Of a DNA stretch of 64,000 nt, positions 43,367-51,877 are shown piece by piece. The notes below the pieces were generated by a model. That model had not been told where the DNA came from and searched no databases. It saw only the letters and a list, made by a program, of their open reading frames with translations. The stretch covers positions 124,001 through 188,000 of the forward strand of contig NZ_JAEKFI010000002.1 of NCBI RefSeq assembly GCF_016650635.1, given 5' to 3'. Positions within the stretch are counted from its first letter, which is position 1, and each line of letters starts with the position of its first letter. The position numbers and the translations under genes were made by a program. Origin of the DNA: Pseudomonas sp. TH43. Its GTDB lineage: Bacteria > Pseudomonadota > Gammaproteobacteria > Pseudomonadales > Pseudomonadaceae.

Positions 43367-44907
43367 TACCAAAGCGTCCAATCAGGTACGTGAGGATGTT
43401 GCACGCGAATCGAGTCTGCCGTAGGAGCGTTGATGTAGACAGCTCTTATACCGCTACCATCTCTGCGCCCAAGAGGGTGGTTCCAGTTTGCAGAGGTGTG
43501 AATGTACTTCAGTTTCAGAAGCTGTTCTTCCTCAGAAGTGACGTTGTAGTCCTTGGCCAAGAACCGATCACACAGCGCTTGTAGTTCTGAGGGGATAGCC
43601 AGGTCTGGAGTGTCTGGGATGTCTTTAAACCGAACGCCCTTCTCTTTTGCCAATTGGTGCATTACTCGCAGATAAACCCTGGACAGCATGCCGCTTACAG
43701 GGCGTTTGAGCTGGACCGCAGCGTACACGCGCTTCATGCGTGGGCTGATCCCATTGGGCTGGCTATTTGGTAAAGGAGTCGCATCAGGCGTGACGATTTC
43801 CAGCATTTCTGAAGGCCAACCTTTCGCAAGCCATTGATCTTTGACTATCGCAGCGTCACGGTAAATCGAGGTAGCAGATACATCAGTGAATTGCGAAACA
43901 TCAAGTGTTTGCATCGGGCTGATAAGCACGTTTTCTTGCGCTTCTTGGAGGTAACCACCACCCAGATCAGAGTGAACACCCGGCAAGGTGATTTCCAGAT
44001 GATCGGGTTTAACACGACTCAGAGCGAAGTTGGCTCGACATTCATCGCGGGCTGTCAGTTGAACAACGTCGGAAAAAAATCGTCGATCCAAGTACAGCTT
44101 GATGCCCGTCGCGATGGAGCTTTTGATGTTGCCCAGATTGGACCAGCCAGCAATTGAGGGCACGGTGTCGAACAGACCAATAAAGCCCATATTGATGCTG
44201 CTTTTATATTGATCATTGAAGGTTGAGCTGAACCCTCTCGCGCTGCTCCGCAAAACCTCCCCGAGCGGCCCCTGCTTTCCACGGGCAATTTCATTGGCAA
44301 AATGTCGGGCGGCAGCAGCTCCACGACTGAAGCCAAACGTATCGAAAGTCAGAGAGGTGATTTCACTATTGGGAATGTTCGCTAACACGCCTTCGATGCG
44401 CAGTTTGATCTCTGAAAATGAGAACTGAACACGACCCGCAACGCCCGTTTCGCCTCGGCCTGTACCAGCCCCGAGAGTGCTGTCCTCTTCGCCTGAGCGG
44501 GTACCGATACCTTGGATATAGACCATACGGAACGCTTGCTTATGCGAGCTATCGCCTTCGGCATTTTGAGGCGCGTAGTACAAGTCACTAAGTTTTTGCA
44601 CATTGCTGGTGTCGTTGCCATAGCTGCTGTCCGGATTTTTCATGAACGGCTTGCAACTGGCATCAATGTCTTCGGCGGCAATTGGATGATGGGCGCCGCA
44701 CAGCAAGCCCGCAGCAGCATTACTAGCGTTATTGCCGGTACCGTCGAAGAACACTCCGATACGCAAGGCAATGCCGATTTTTTCACGCGCCGACGCAGGC
44801 TCTTTCCCGTGCTTCTCATACTCAGCCCAACGCTGGGCATGAATATCGACGGGTTTGGCTTCTGCGTAGCGATGGTTTTTTGGTGGGTTGGGGACGTAAC
44901 CACTCAA
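43366..44907 (-). CDS. Tle1-like type VI lipase effector (DUF2235)
   Basis: The 513-residue protein (TTG 44907, with AAGGA eight bases upstream; a GTG at 44973 would add 22 residues) has the DUF2235 alpha/beta hydrolase fold: FFDGTGNN near residue 53, the nucleophile elbow FGFSRG with Ser194, GLFDTVPS with Asp247 and the catalytic His in GVHSDLGGGY at about 312. Tle1 proteins are phospholipases delivered by type VI secretion. It has no signal peptide, as expected for a T6SS cargo. No vgrG, PAAR or adaptor gene is adjacent. The DUF2931 gene follows at once. Confidence 0.85.
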   Translation of the reverse strand: MSGYVPNPPKNHRYAEAKPVDIHAQRWAEYEKHGKEPASAREKIGIALRIGVFFDGTGNNASNAAAGLLCGAHHPIAAEDIDASCKPFMKNPDSSYGNDTSNVQKLSDLYYAPQNAEGDSSHKQAFRMVYIQGIGTRSGEEDSTLGAGTGRGETGVAGRVQFSFSEIKLRIEGVLANIPNSEITSLTFDTFGFSRGAAAARHFANEIARGKQGPLGEVLRSSARGFSSTFNDQYKSSINMGFIGLFDTVPSIAGWSNLGNIKSSIATGIKLYLDRRFFSDVVQLTARDECRANFALSRVKPDHLEITLPGVHSDLGGGYLQEAQENVLISPMQTLDVSQFTDVSATSIYRDAAIVKDQWLAKGWPSEMLEIVTPDATPLPNSQPNGISPRMKRVYAAVQLKRPVSGMLSRVYLRVMHQLAKEKGVRFKDIPDTPDLAIPSELQALCDRFLAKDYNVTSEEEQLLKLKYIHTSANWNHPLGRRDGSGIRAVYINAPTADSIRVQHPHVPDWTLW

Positions 44908-45046
44908 TCCTTGATTCCTTGTTCTGATCCTTGAAGAACGGCGCGAAGGGTGACAGTCGAGACTGCGTGGCACAAGCCGTGGCCCTGTGCCAGCGTTGTT
45001 CAGACCGCGTTTAGTGACGAGGGTTTCGCCTCGTTGCGGTGGGTGG

Positions 45047-45216
45047 TCAGAGGGCGATTTTTACGCTGTCCAACGCTTGATTTACTGCGAGTTCGCCGAG
45101 CATCACGTTCTGCGCAATGCCGAGCGCAGCCTTGCGGTGAGACATGTCGGACTCGGGGCAAAGTTGATGAGCATTTCACTGGCCGAACCGAGGGTTTTGC
45201 TGTCGTTGGCGACGGA
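45047..45216 (-). pseudogene. DUF6124 remnant (3' part, frameshifted)
   Basis: The minus strand reads VANDSKTLGSASEMLINFA and then, after a frame change of one base, MSHRKAALGIAQNVMLGELA followed by VNQALDSVKIAL-stop. This is the C-terminal half of a DUF6124 protein distinct from copies A and B. The N-terminal half is missing, and the duplicated block begins exactly where it ends. Confidence 0.75.
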
Positions 45217-45327
45217 TTAATTTCGGAAAATACGTGGGTCTCGTTTGATTCGCTAATTTAGTGGCGAAGGGAGATTCGCGCCTCATTGGGAGCAAGCTCC
45301 CTCGCCACAGATCGTTGGCTGCTCAGC

Positions 45328-45720
45328 CTATTTCATTCCGCTGACGGGCTCTGAAACTGGCTGCTTAAGTTCAACGTTATCCAACGCCTTGTTGACCGCC
45401 AATTCCCCCAACATCACCACTTGAGCGATGCCTTGCAAGGTGTGGCGGTTCGGCCCGTCCAGTGTGCCGGCGAAATCGCCGAGCATCACCGTTGCCGATG
45501 CCAGGGACTCGCAGGCGTTTGCCAGTAATGACTCGGTGTCGGTTTGCGGGTTGACCATGAACATGCTGCTGGGACTATAAGGCGTGGCCGTACTTGTGGC
45601 CGCCGGCAAAAGGTAATGATCGAGGGCGCGCTCGGCGGCTTCGTGGAGTTTTCTTGAACCTAAGGATTCGTAAGGTGATATCGGATCTGTAACCGCTGAA
45701 TGGGTTGTGGTTTCAGACAT
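45328..45720 (-). CDS. DUF6124 family protein (copy A')
   Basis: The 130-residue protein is a near-identical duplicate of the gene at 41259-41651; I count five substitutions (for example Pro4 to Thr, His to Asn in the DGPNRHT stretch and Thr to Ser near the end). The ribosome site GGAG and the start are the same. It lies downstream of a broken B' gene, so its expression from the operon promoter now depends on reading through or around the IS2-like element. Confidence 0.85.
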   Translation of the reverse strand: MSETTTHSAVTDPISPYESLGSRKLHEAAERALDHYLLPAATSTATPYSPSSMFMVNPQTDTESLLANACESLASATVMLGDFAGTLDGPNRHTLQGIAQVVMLGELAVNKALDNVELKQPVSEPVSGMK

Positions 45721-45771
45721 CAGGAACTCCAAGCAAGTACCCATCGGGTACTGCAAAAAAATGATCATCCT

Positions 45772-45860
45772 GTAGGAGCTGCCGCAGGCTGCGATCTTTT
45801 GATCTTGCCTTTGATTGTAAAAAAGCAGATCAAAAGATCGCAGCCTTCGGCAGCTCCTAC
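45772..45860. repeat. REP pair in the duplicated DUF6124 cassette
   Basis: It corresponds to 41703-41786 with a few more loop bases; inverted GTAGGAGCTGCCG cores are intact. Confidence 0.92.
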
Positions 45861-46303
45861 ATGGAACTCTGATTTGTGTATGAAGGGGTGAGGCCCTTCA
45901 TACGGTCTGTCGGCTAGTTGGGTAGGCGGCGGCTATCCAGTATTCGATTGACCATGAGTTCGCTCAGCATGATCACCTGATGCAGCATCAGCATGGCTCG
46001 GCGTTGGGAGTGGTCGACGACGTCGCCGATGTCGCGCGCCATGTCGCTGGCGGCAGCCAATGATTCGCAGGCTTCGACGAGTAGGGTTTCTTCGTCCACC
46101 GCAGGGTCGACGAGGAAGATCCTTGTGGTCTTGCGGGAGGGGATTGAGAGTTTCAGTGAGCCGGGGTTGAGATAGAAGTTGATGGCGCGGTCGGTCGCCT
46201 CTTTTATCTTTAGGGGTTCAAGCGTTGGATCGTACGGGATCGGATCGGCGTCCGGTGGGTTTGGCGTGGACTTGCCCCTTCAAAACCGGACACCAACTCC
46301 CCG

Positions 46304-47179
46304 TTAAATTGATGCCACTGCCAAGCGCCTGAACTCCCTCGGTGAACGGTAGTTCAAGGCGCTGTGCGGATGCTGCTCGTTGTAATGTTCGAAGGCAATT
46401 GCCAAGTTACGCAGCGCCGTTTCTCGATCCGGCTTGGGCATGTGCGCCACGTAATCACGCTTGATCGTCTTCACGAAGCTCTCTGCCATGCCATTACTCT
46501 GTGGGCTACGCACCGGTGTGGTCACCGGCTGCAAGCCGATCTGTCGAGCAAACAGGCGCGTCTGTTCGGCGGTGTAGGCCGAACCGTTATCGCTGAGCCA
46601 CTGCACCGGCGTTGCAGGCAGCTGATCACCGAAGCGCTTCTCCACGCTTTCCAACATCAAGTCGCGGATGTCATCGCCGCTGTACCCGGTTGGGCTGGCT
46701 ACCCAGCCGATGGCTTCGCGATCACAGCAGTCCAGGGCGAAGGTCACGCTCAGTTTAGCGCCGTCCTCGCAACGGAATTCAAAGCCGTCCGAGCACCAAC
46801 GCGTATCGCTGGTTTGCACCGCAATACGGCCTTCGTGCCGACGCGGCACGCCGGGTTGTTTGATCCGGCGTTCAAGTAGCAGGTTGTGATCACGCATCAC
46901 CCGGTAAACCCGCTTCACGTTGATCGCGGGTAGCAACTGGGTTTCACGGACGCGACGCAGCAATCCCCAGACTCGACGGTAGCCATAGCTGGGCAGTTCG
47001 CTGACCTGTTGCTGGATTTCGGCCACCAACTCAGCGTCGTTCACAGGCCTGCTTCGCCGTGTCTTGGGCGATACCGATTGCTTGATTCGAACCGTTAATT
47101 GCGAGCGCGCCACACCGAGACATTCGCTGACCAGTTTCACTGGTCGTCCCCCGGCAACAAGGGTGAGTGCGCAATCCAT
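46304..47179 (-). CDS. IS2-like transposase OrfB (integrase catalytic domain)
   Basis: The 291-residue protein has a HTH-like N-terminal part ([16 protein letters not shown]) and the rve DDE core: [28 protein letters not shown] and the final Glu in [20 protein letters not shown]. It closely resembles InsD of IS2. The frame lies -1 to OrfA; a run of seven A (minus strand, 47238-47232) in the OrfA 3' part is a candidate slippage site for an OrfAB fusion. Confidence 0.93.
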   Translation of the reverse strand: MDCALTLVAGGRPVKLVSECLGVARSQLTVRIKQSVSPKTRRSRPVNDAELVAEIQQQVSELPSYGYRRVWGLLRRVRETQLLPAINVKRVYRVMRDHNLLLERRIKQPGVPRRHEGRIAVQTSDTRWCSDGFEFRCEDGAKLSVTFALDCCDREAIGWVASPTGYSGDDIRDLMLESVEKRFGDQLPATPVQWLSDNGSAYTAEQTRLFARQIGLQPVTTPVRSPQSNGMAESFVKTIKRDYVAHMPKPDRETALRNLAIAFEHYNEQHPHSALNYRSPREFRRLAVASI

Positions 47180-47529
47180 TTTCGCGACCGGGCGATCTCC
47201 ACGGCTTCTTTGAGGATTTCCGCTTCCATCGTTTTTTTGCCCAGCATCCGTTGCAGCTCACGGATCTGCTTGAGCGCATCGCTCAGCTCGGAGGCCGGCA
47301 CCACGGCTTCGCCCGCGCTGACCGCCGACAGGCTGCCGTCCTGATACAGCTTGCGCCACAGGAATAATTGGTTGGCATTGATGCCGTTGCGCCGAGCGAC
47401 GACCGACACACCTTGCCCTGGCTCAAGGCTCTCGCGAACCATGGCCAGCTTTTGCTCTGGGCTCCAGCGGCGCCGCCGCTCCTGGCCCAAAAGCTCCCCA
47501 TTCTTATCGTTGCTGTTAGTCATAAACAT
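47137..47529 (-). CDS. IS2-like transposase OrfA (HTH)
   Basis: The 130-residue protein is the InsC-type DNA-binding subunit: [42 protein letters not shown] and a C-terminal leucine-zipper-like region ([20 protein letters not shown]). It overlaps OrfB by 43 bases. Confidence 0.93.
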   Translation of the reverse strand: MFMTNSNDKNGELLGQERRRRWSPEQKLAMVRESLEPGQGVSVVARRNGINANQLFLWRKLYQDGSLSAVSAGEAVVPASELSDALKQIRELQRMLGKKTMEAEILKEAVEIARSRKWIAHSPLLPGDDQ

Positions 47530-47611
47530 AACCGTTTGCCTATCCCTTATCGTAAGGGGGAAACGGTGTCCTGTCTTTCATGGGGCTCGTTCATGGCGTT
47601 ACTTTGAACAC

Positions 47612-47832
47612 GGTGAAACTCCTAGTTAATTAAAAGGAGCCTTCACATTCGCTACCAAACGAAGGTGGTGGCCATACGCGGGTTGGTAGACCGGTAACTA
47701 GGACCCGGCACACCCGAAGGTGTCCTGCGCATGGCCACCATTGAGCAGCGACCTGGAGAGGTCTGCAAACGGTGTGCGATGCGACTAGTTATGGCGGGCT
47801 ACCAAACCCGATCACTGTTTTCCAGCGACCGA
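47612..47832 (-). promoter_or_regulatory. Structured leader of DUF6124 operon, candidate RNA switch (copy 2)
   Basis: The layout is that of copy 1: block I (GGGTTTGGTAG at 47809-47799, TAACTAGT at 47791-47784), a TTCG-loop hairpin (47723-47710), block II (CCTAGTTA at 47702-47695, CTACCAACCC at 47689-47680), block III (GTTTGGTAG at 47660-47652, TAACTAGG at 47628-47621), ribosome site AGGAG at 47623-47619, start GTG 47611. The variable arms differ from copy 1 (CGTATCGA there, CCTAGTTA here) but stay complementary in all three blocks, and the hairpin stem changes from GCTCA/TGAGC to ACACC/GGTGT around the same loop. The stretch 47833-48108 holds no gene that I can support. Confidence 0.7.
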
Positions 47833-48108
47833 CAGACAATAGAACCCGCGAGCTAGGCGCACAAGCCAGCGGATTCTGGCTTAGTCGTAGGCAATGGCGC
47901 AAGGCGTTGTAGGGCTTAGGTGGTTGCTGGAGGCTTCGTTTAAACAGGAAGGTTATTTCCTGTTTAGTGGTCAGCGGCAAGGATTGGCTTGGCGCTTTCG
48001 GGTTTTGGCTGGGTTGGGATTTTTGGTGCGGCTGAAGGCGTTTTCGCGAGCAAGCTTTGCTCCTACGGGAGTATGGGGCGGTAGGGGTTTTGGGGGCGTC
48101 GGCTTGGA

Positions 48109-48426
48109 ATGCGGCGCCCTGCACTTCTGCGGGTTTGCTATGGAAAGCGGTGTTGGAACGTGCGCCAGGCAATCGGAGACAAAGCCCCGTTCAAGGAGAT
48201 GCAGGTGCTGTTTATCGACTCCTATGCGGCCAATTTGCAGGCGGATGAGCTCGATGCGGCGATTCGTGCCCACTTCAATCCCGAACAAGCCAAGAGCATT
48301 TTTGCTGACACACCCGACAGACCCGGGTTGTCCGTTTTGGCGAAGTGCACACTTCGTGAAGGACGGCCCGGTTTCAGCCGACGCCGCTTGGCTGATGGTT
48401 GGAAGCTGTCCGCCAAACTGCTCTAG
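48109..48426 (+). pseudogene. Possible remnant of a larger gene
   Basis: An open frame of 105 codons contains a coding-like stretch (APFKEMQVLFIDSYAANLQ, then DELDAAIRAHFNPEQAKSIFAD). Soon after, another frame becomes the more coding-like one (AHFVKDGPVSADAAWLMVG), as if a base had been lost. No start or ribosome site fits, and the upstream sequence is low in complexity. It faces an immunity-like gene, so it may be the leftover end of a toxin, but this is a guess. Confidence 0.35.
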
Positions 48427-48469
48427 CAAAATGGATCCGCCCTGGTTCCTTCGCTGTAGAACTTTGCGT

Positions 48470-48886
48470 TCAGTTGAATTTCCCGAGGTAGGTAAACGTT
48501 GCTGTGCTTTCTGGTGAGCGCACTGGCGACTCAACCTGAGTTGACGCCGAGCGTCTATCCCCCCAGATAGCATTCATCCCCACCAGAATGAGGTGGGTAA
48601 ATGCTGTCGCTGTAGCTGCCACTCGTTCTCTCTCGGACGGGCTCTGGATCTGCGCGATGAGATCTTCCGGATTATTGGCAAGCTCCACGAAATCCGAGTC
48701 CATGTGGAACCCTAGCTCCTCTGATAACCGCCACGTCGGATTGCGCTCTTCCCATGCCGAGTACTCGCTGTCGGATGCTGTTTCGAGAGGCTGCGGCTCC
48801 CACTGTTCGAAAACAAATTGCTGTGCCTCGGCCTCACTGGCGAATGTCGCCCCGAAGAGATGGAAGGGCCAGTAATCCTCTTGCAT
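48470..48886 (-). CDS. Imm22-like (DUF4284-like) hypothetical protein
   Basis: The 138-residue protein begins QEDYWPFHLFGATFASEAEAQQFV and continues with LGFHMDSDFVELANNPEDLIAQI and a hydrophobic strand THLILVGMNAIWG. The order (strand, acidic helix, D-x-DFVE block, final strand) recalls the Imm22/DUF4284 immunity family. No cognate toxin is next to it. The match is by eye and could be wrong; the reading frame itself is convincing. Confidence 0.6.
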   Translation of the reverse strand: MQEDYWPFHLFGATFASEAEAQQFVFEQWEPQPLETASDSEYSAWEERNPTWRLSEELGFHMDSDFVELANNPEDLIAQIQSPSERERVAATATAFTHLILVGMNAIWGDRRSASTQVESPVRSPESTATFTYLGKFN

Positions 48887-49238
48887 GGCAAGGTCTCAAC
48901 GCTTGAAAAGTGGTCGGGATAATAGACGAAAGGTGTTGAGAACGCCGGTTGTAGCGGATGCGCGCCTGCCGGTGACTGACGGGTTTCCAACAAGACCGCA
49001 AGGTATCCGCATGTCGATATCAGACACGATGGTGGCGTGATCAGGCATCTGAATCAGCAGAAAAGCCGGGTAAGGTGACGCGTCTTTTCATAAAAATAGC
49101 CGCATCGAAATGATCGGTTTGATAAGAACTGCAGCGTTTGAAGGGGGATCTTTCCAAGCTATTCGGCAGGCAACAACGATGCTCGGCTGCCCCTTTTCAA
49201 CCCGCTTAAATGTCGATCAGCAGAGAATAAAAAAAACA
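48887..49238. other. Intergenic region, 352 bases
   Basis: No gene was found. It must hold the promoters of the immunity-like gene (minus) and of the permease (plus). An in-frame extension of the permease reaches back to 49110 but is not coding-like. Confidence 0.5.
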
Positions 49239-50639
49239 ATGATTAGCCCGAACTCCAAGGATTCGAGTAGCCAATTGGCGCAGGGCTTCAAGCCTCGTCA
49301 CGTCACCATGCTGTCAATCGCCGGCATCATCGGTGCCGGTTTGTTCGTAGGCTCAGGACACGCCATCGCAGCGGCCGGTCCGGCGGTGCTGCTGGCGTAT
49401 CTTTTCTCAGGGTTGCTCGTCGTTCTGGTCATGCGCATGCTCGGCGAAATGGCGGTGGCCAATCCCGACACCGGTTCGTTTTCCACCTATGCCGATCAGG
49501 CCATCGGGCGTTGGGCCGGTTTTACCATCGGTTGGCTTTACTGGTGGTTCTGGGTGCTGGTGATTCCGATCGAAGCGCTGGCGGCCGGCCATGTGCTGCA
49601 CCAATGGTTTCCGCAGATCGATGCCTGGCTGTTCGCCTTGGTGTCGATCATTGCGCTGGTGGTGACCAACCTGTTCAGCGTGTCGAAATATGGTGAGTTC
49701 GAGTTCTGGTTTGCGATGGCCAAGGTCGTGGCGATCATTGGTTTTATTGGTGTTGGTTTTGCTGTGTTGATGGGCTGGGTGCCCGACCGGGAAGTCAGCG
49801 GGTTGAGCGGTTTGATGGCTGAACACGGTGGCTTTGCTCCTAATGGGCTGTCGGCGGTTGTCGGCGCTTTCATCACCATCATGTTCAGTTTCATCGGTAC
49901 GGAAGCTGTGACCATCGCCGCCGCCGAATCGAATGACCCGGCGCGCAACATTGCCAAGGCAACGCGTTCGGTAATCTGGCGCATCGGCGTGTTTTACCTG
50001 CTGTCGATTTTCGTGGTGATTTCCGTGGTGCCTTGGAATGACCCGTTGCTGGCCTCGGTCGGTTCGTATCAGCGGGCGCTGGAAATCATGAACATTCCCC
50101 ACGCCAAGTTCATGGTCGATGTGGTCGTGCTGATTGCCGTGGCCAGTTGCATGAACTCCTCGATCTACATTGCCTCGCGCATGTTGTACTCGCTGGGCCG
50201 TCGTGGCGATGCGCCGAAAGCGCTGAAGGCGACCTCTTCGGAAGGCGTGCCACGCGCAGCCGTTATCGCCAGCACGGTGCTCGGCGCGGCGATTACCGTG
50301 TGGAGCTACATCATGCCCGCCGGGCTGTTTGAATTCCTGCTGGCCAGCTCCGGGGCGATTGCGTTGCTGGTGTACCTGGCGATTGCGGTGTCGCAGTTGC
50401 GTATGCGCAAGCTGTTGCGTCAACGCAACGTCGAGCTGACCTTCCGCATGTGGCTGTTTCCCTGGCTGACCTGGCTGGTGATCGTGTTCATCTGCGCGGC
50501 GCTGGCGGTGATGATGCTCACCCCGCAACACCGCACCGAAGTCACCACAACCATCGGACTGGCGCTGGTGATTTCCTTCCTCGGGCTGGTGACGTCGCGT
50601 GACCCAGCGCAGGCTGCGCGAGTGACGTCTGCGGGGTAA
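49239..50639 (+). CDS. gabP: GABA-type amino acid permease (APC superfamily)
   Basis: The 466-residue protein has 12 membrane helices and the amino acid permease signature SIAGIIGAGLFVGSGHAI, GSFSTYADQAIGRWAGFTIG and FIGTEAVTIAAAESNDP, closely matching Pseudomonas GabP. It takes up gamma-aminobutyrate or a similar amino acid with protons. ATG 49239 begins the hydrophilic N-terminus seen in the family (SSSQLAQGFKPRHVTM); the ribosome site is weak (CAGAGA, far upstream). No gabDT genes are adjacent, so the exact substrate remains open. Confidence 0.82.
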   Translation: MISPNSKDSSSQLAQGFKPRHVTMLSIAGIIGAGLFVGSGHAIAAAGPAVLLAYLFSGLLVVLVMRMLGEMAVANPDTGSFSTYADQAIGRWAGFTIGWLYWWFWVLVIPIEALAAGHVLHQWFPQIDAWLFALVSIIALVVTNLFSVSKYGEFEFWFAMAKVVAIIGFIGVGFAVLMGWVPDREVSGLSGLMAEHGGFAPNGLSAVVGAFITIMFSFIGTEAVTIAAAESNDPARNIAKATRSVIWRIGVFYLLSIFVVISVVPWNDPLLASVGSYQRALEIMNIPHAKFMVDVVVLIAVASCMNSSIYIASRMLYSLGRRGDAPKALKATSSEGVPRAAVIASTVLGAAITVWSYIMPAGLFEFLLASSGAIALLVYLAIAVSQLRMRKLLRQRNVELTFRMWLFPWLTWLVIVFICAALAVMMLTPQHRTEVTTTIGLALVISFLGLVTSRDPAQAARVTSAG

Positions 50640-50674
50640 ATCGACGCAAAGGCTTCGGGAAATCACATCCAAAT

Positions 50675-51877
50675 CTATCCCTGCTGTTGCTCGGCATAAT
50701 TCGGCAGCTCGATGGCATCCGCTTTCGGCGAAAGGATTTTCCCGAACAAGCGCTTGAACCCCGGCGCGGTGGCCAATCTCAGCACCGCGTGGCCGAGGGC
50801 GATGCCAAGGCGCGAATGTGGCGAGGCCAGTCTGGGTGCGAACTTGGGCACGCTTTGCGCCTGATCGACGTAAGGTCGCATGAGTTTTTCGTAGGCCGCG
50901 AAGGCCTGAACGTGGTCAGCGTGGCGACCCAATTCGCCGGCCAGCACGTAGGCGCCGCAAAGTCCCAGGCTGGTGCCCATGCCGCTGATGGGCGAGGCGC
51001 AGTAGGCGGCGTCCCCCACCAGCACGACGCGCCCTTTGGACCAGCGGGGCATTTTGACCTGCCCTACCGCGTCCAGATAAAGATCGCTCGCCTGCTCCAG
51101 CGCTGCGAGCACGCGCGGCGTCTCCCAGCCGGCGTCGGCAAATATCTGTTTGAGCAATGATTTCTGTTCGGCCTGCGTGAGTTTCTCGTAGCCGCTCGGC
51201 GCTTGCTGAAAAGACAGAAAGGCCCGCGTGGTGCCGAGGTTGTCCGGGCGCAGGCAGACACAACGGCCGCCGGGGATGTTGTGCCAGCGCATGATCTGGC
51301 CGTCGCTCGGCTGCCGGGGCACGGTGAAATAAGCGGTGTAGAGATCCAGCGGACGACGCTCGACTTCGTCGCCGAATACCTGATTGCGCGTCGCCGAACC
51401 AATCCCTTCGGCGACGATGACCAGATCGTAGACCTGCTCATCACCCTGCTCGAAGCGCACCTGCACCTGTTCACCATCGTCTTGAAGAGTTGCGATGCTG
51501 TCGCCGAATCGGTAGCGGACCCGGTCCTGACTGTGCTGGATCAACAGCTTGGCCAGCTCGCCGCGCAGGATCTCCAGCTCGGCGATCGGCCCGTCACCGT
51601 CGAACGCGTCGACCGCAATAAACGCTTTGGTGCAATTGTCTTGGTCAACAAACGCGATGCCCTGCTCATGGGTGGTGTTCGCCCGAATCCGCTCCTCCAG
51701 GCCCATGCGTTGCACGACAACGCGGCCAGCGCCACGCACGTCGATCGTCTGCCCACCATCGCGAAACGCCGGCGCCCGCTCGACCACGGTGACGTCCATG
51801 CCCTGCCGGGACAACCAATACGCCAGCGCCGGGCCGGCAATGCTTGCGCCGGTTATAAGCACTTTTTGCGGTTTCAT
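50675..51877 (-). CDS. FAD-dependent monooxygenase (PHBH fold)
   Basis: The 400-residue protein has the class A flavin monooxygenase motifs: ITGASIAGPALAYWLSRQG (FAD), a DG fingerprint (YDLVIVAEGIGSATR) and VLVGDAAYCASPISGMGTS. It resembles TetX-like and related hydroxylases acting on small aromatic or antibiotic substrates. Its ATG overlaps the MarR stop by four bases, so the MarR protein probably represses the pair. Confidence 0.88.
   Translation of the reverse strand: MKPQKVLITGASIAGPALAYWLSRQGMDVTVVERAPAFRDGGQTIDVRGAGRVVVQRMGLEERIRANTTHEQGIAFVDQDNCTKAFIAVDAFDGDGPIAELEILRGELAKLLIQHSQDRVRYRFGDSIATLQDDGEQVQVRFEQGDEQVYDLVIVAEGIGSATRNQVFGDEVERRPLDLYTAYFTVPRQPSDGQIMRWHNIPGGRCVCLRPDNLGTTRAFLSFQQAPSGYEKLTQAEQKSLLKQIFADAGWETPRVLAALEQASDLYLDAVGQVKMPRWSKGRVVLVGDAAYCASPISGMGTSLGLCGAYVLAGELGRHADHVQAFAAYEKLMRPYVDQAQSVPKFAPRLASPHSRLGIALGHAVLRLATAPGFKRLFGKILSPKADAIELPNYAEQQQG

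Larger units (their letters stand above)
46267..47593 (-). mobile_element. IS3-family element, IS2 subgroup
   Basis: The 1327-base element has TG...CA ends with imperfect inverted repeats (TGGACTTGCCCC left; TGAACGAGCCCC right, read inward) and a five-base target duplication TGGCG at 46262-46266 and 47594-47598. Five bases and about 1.33 kb are the values of the IS2 subgroup. It carries orfA and orfB in -1 register and looks complete. Confidence 0.93.
45914..47611 (-). pseudogene. DUF6124 copy B', disrupted by IS2-like element
   Basis: The gene would start at GTG 47611 (in place of the ATG of copy B), seven bases after a perfect AGGAG. After codon six (Met-Phe-Lys-Val-Thr-Pro) the IS2-like element intervenes; the rest continues at 46266 and is intact to the stop at 45914. 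With the insertion and one five-base duplication removed, the frame is restored, so the disruption is recent. Confidence 0.88.
45213..47896. repeat. Segmental duplication, right copy (split by an IS)
   Basis: It is a direct repeat of 41144-42503, interrupted by the IS2-like element at 46267-47593. Together the two copies bracket the Tle1/DUF2931 pair. Confidence 0.85.

Noticed and set aside
41144..47896. A prophage or integrative element at the accessory region
   Set aside because: No integrase, phage structural gene, tRNA end or attachment repeat was seen; duplication and IS insertion explain the layout.
47971..48573. 200-codon minus-strand frame
   Set aside because: Low-complexity, Pro/Lys-rich product with no start signal; it overlaps the immunity-like gene on the same strand in another frame.
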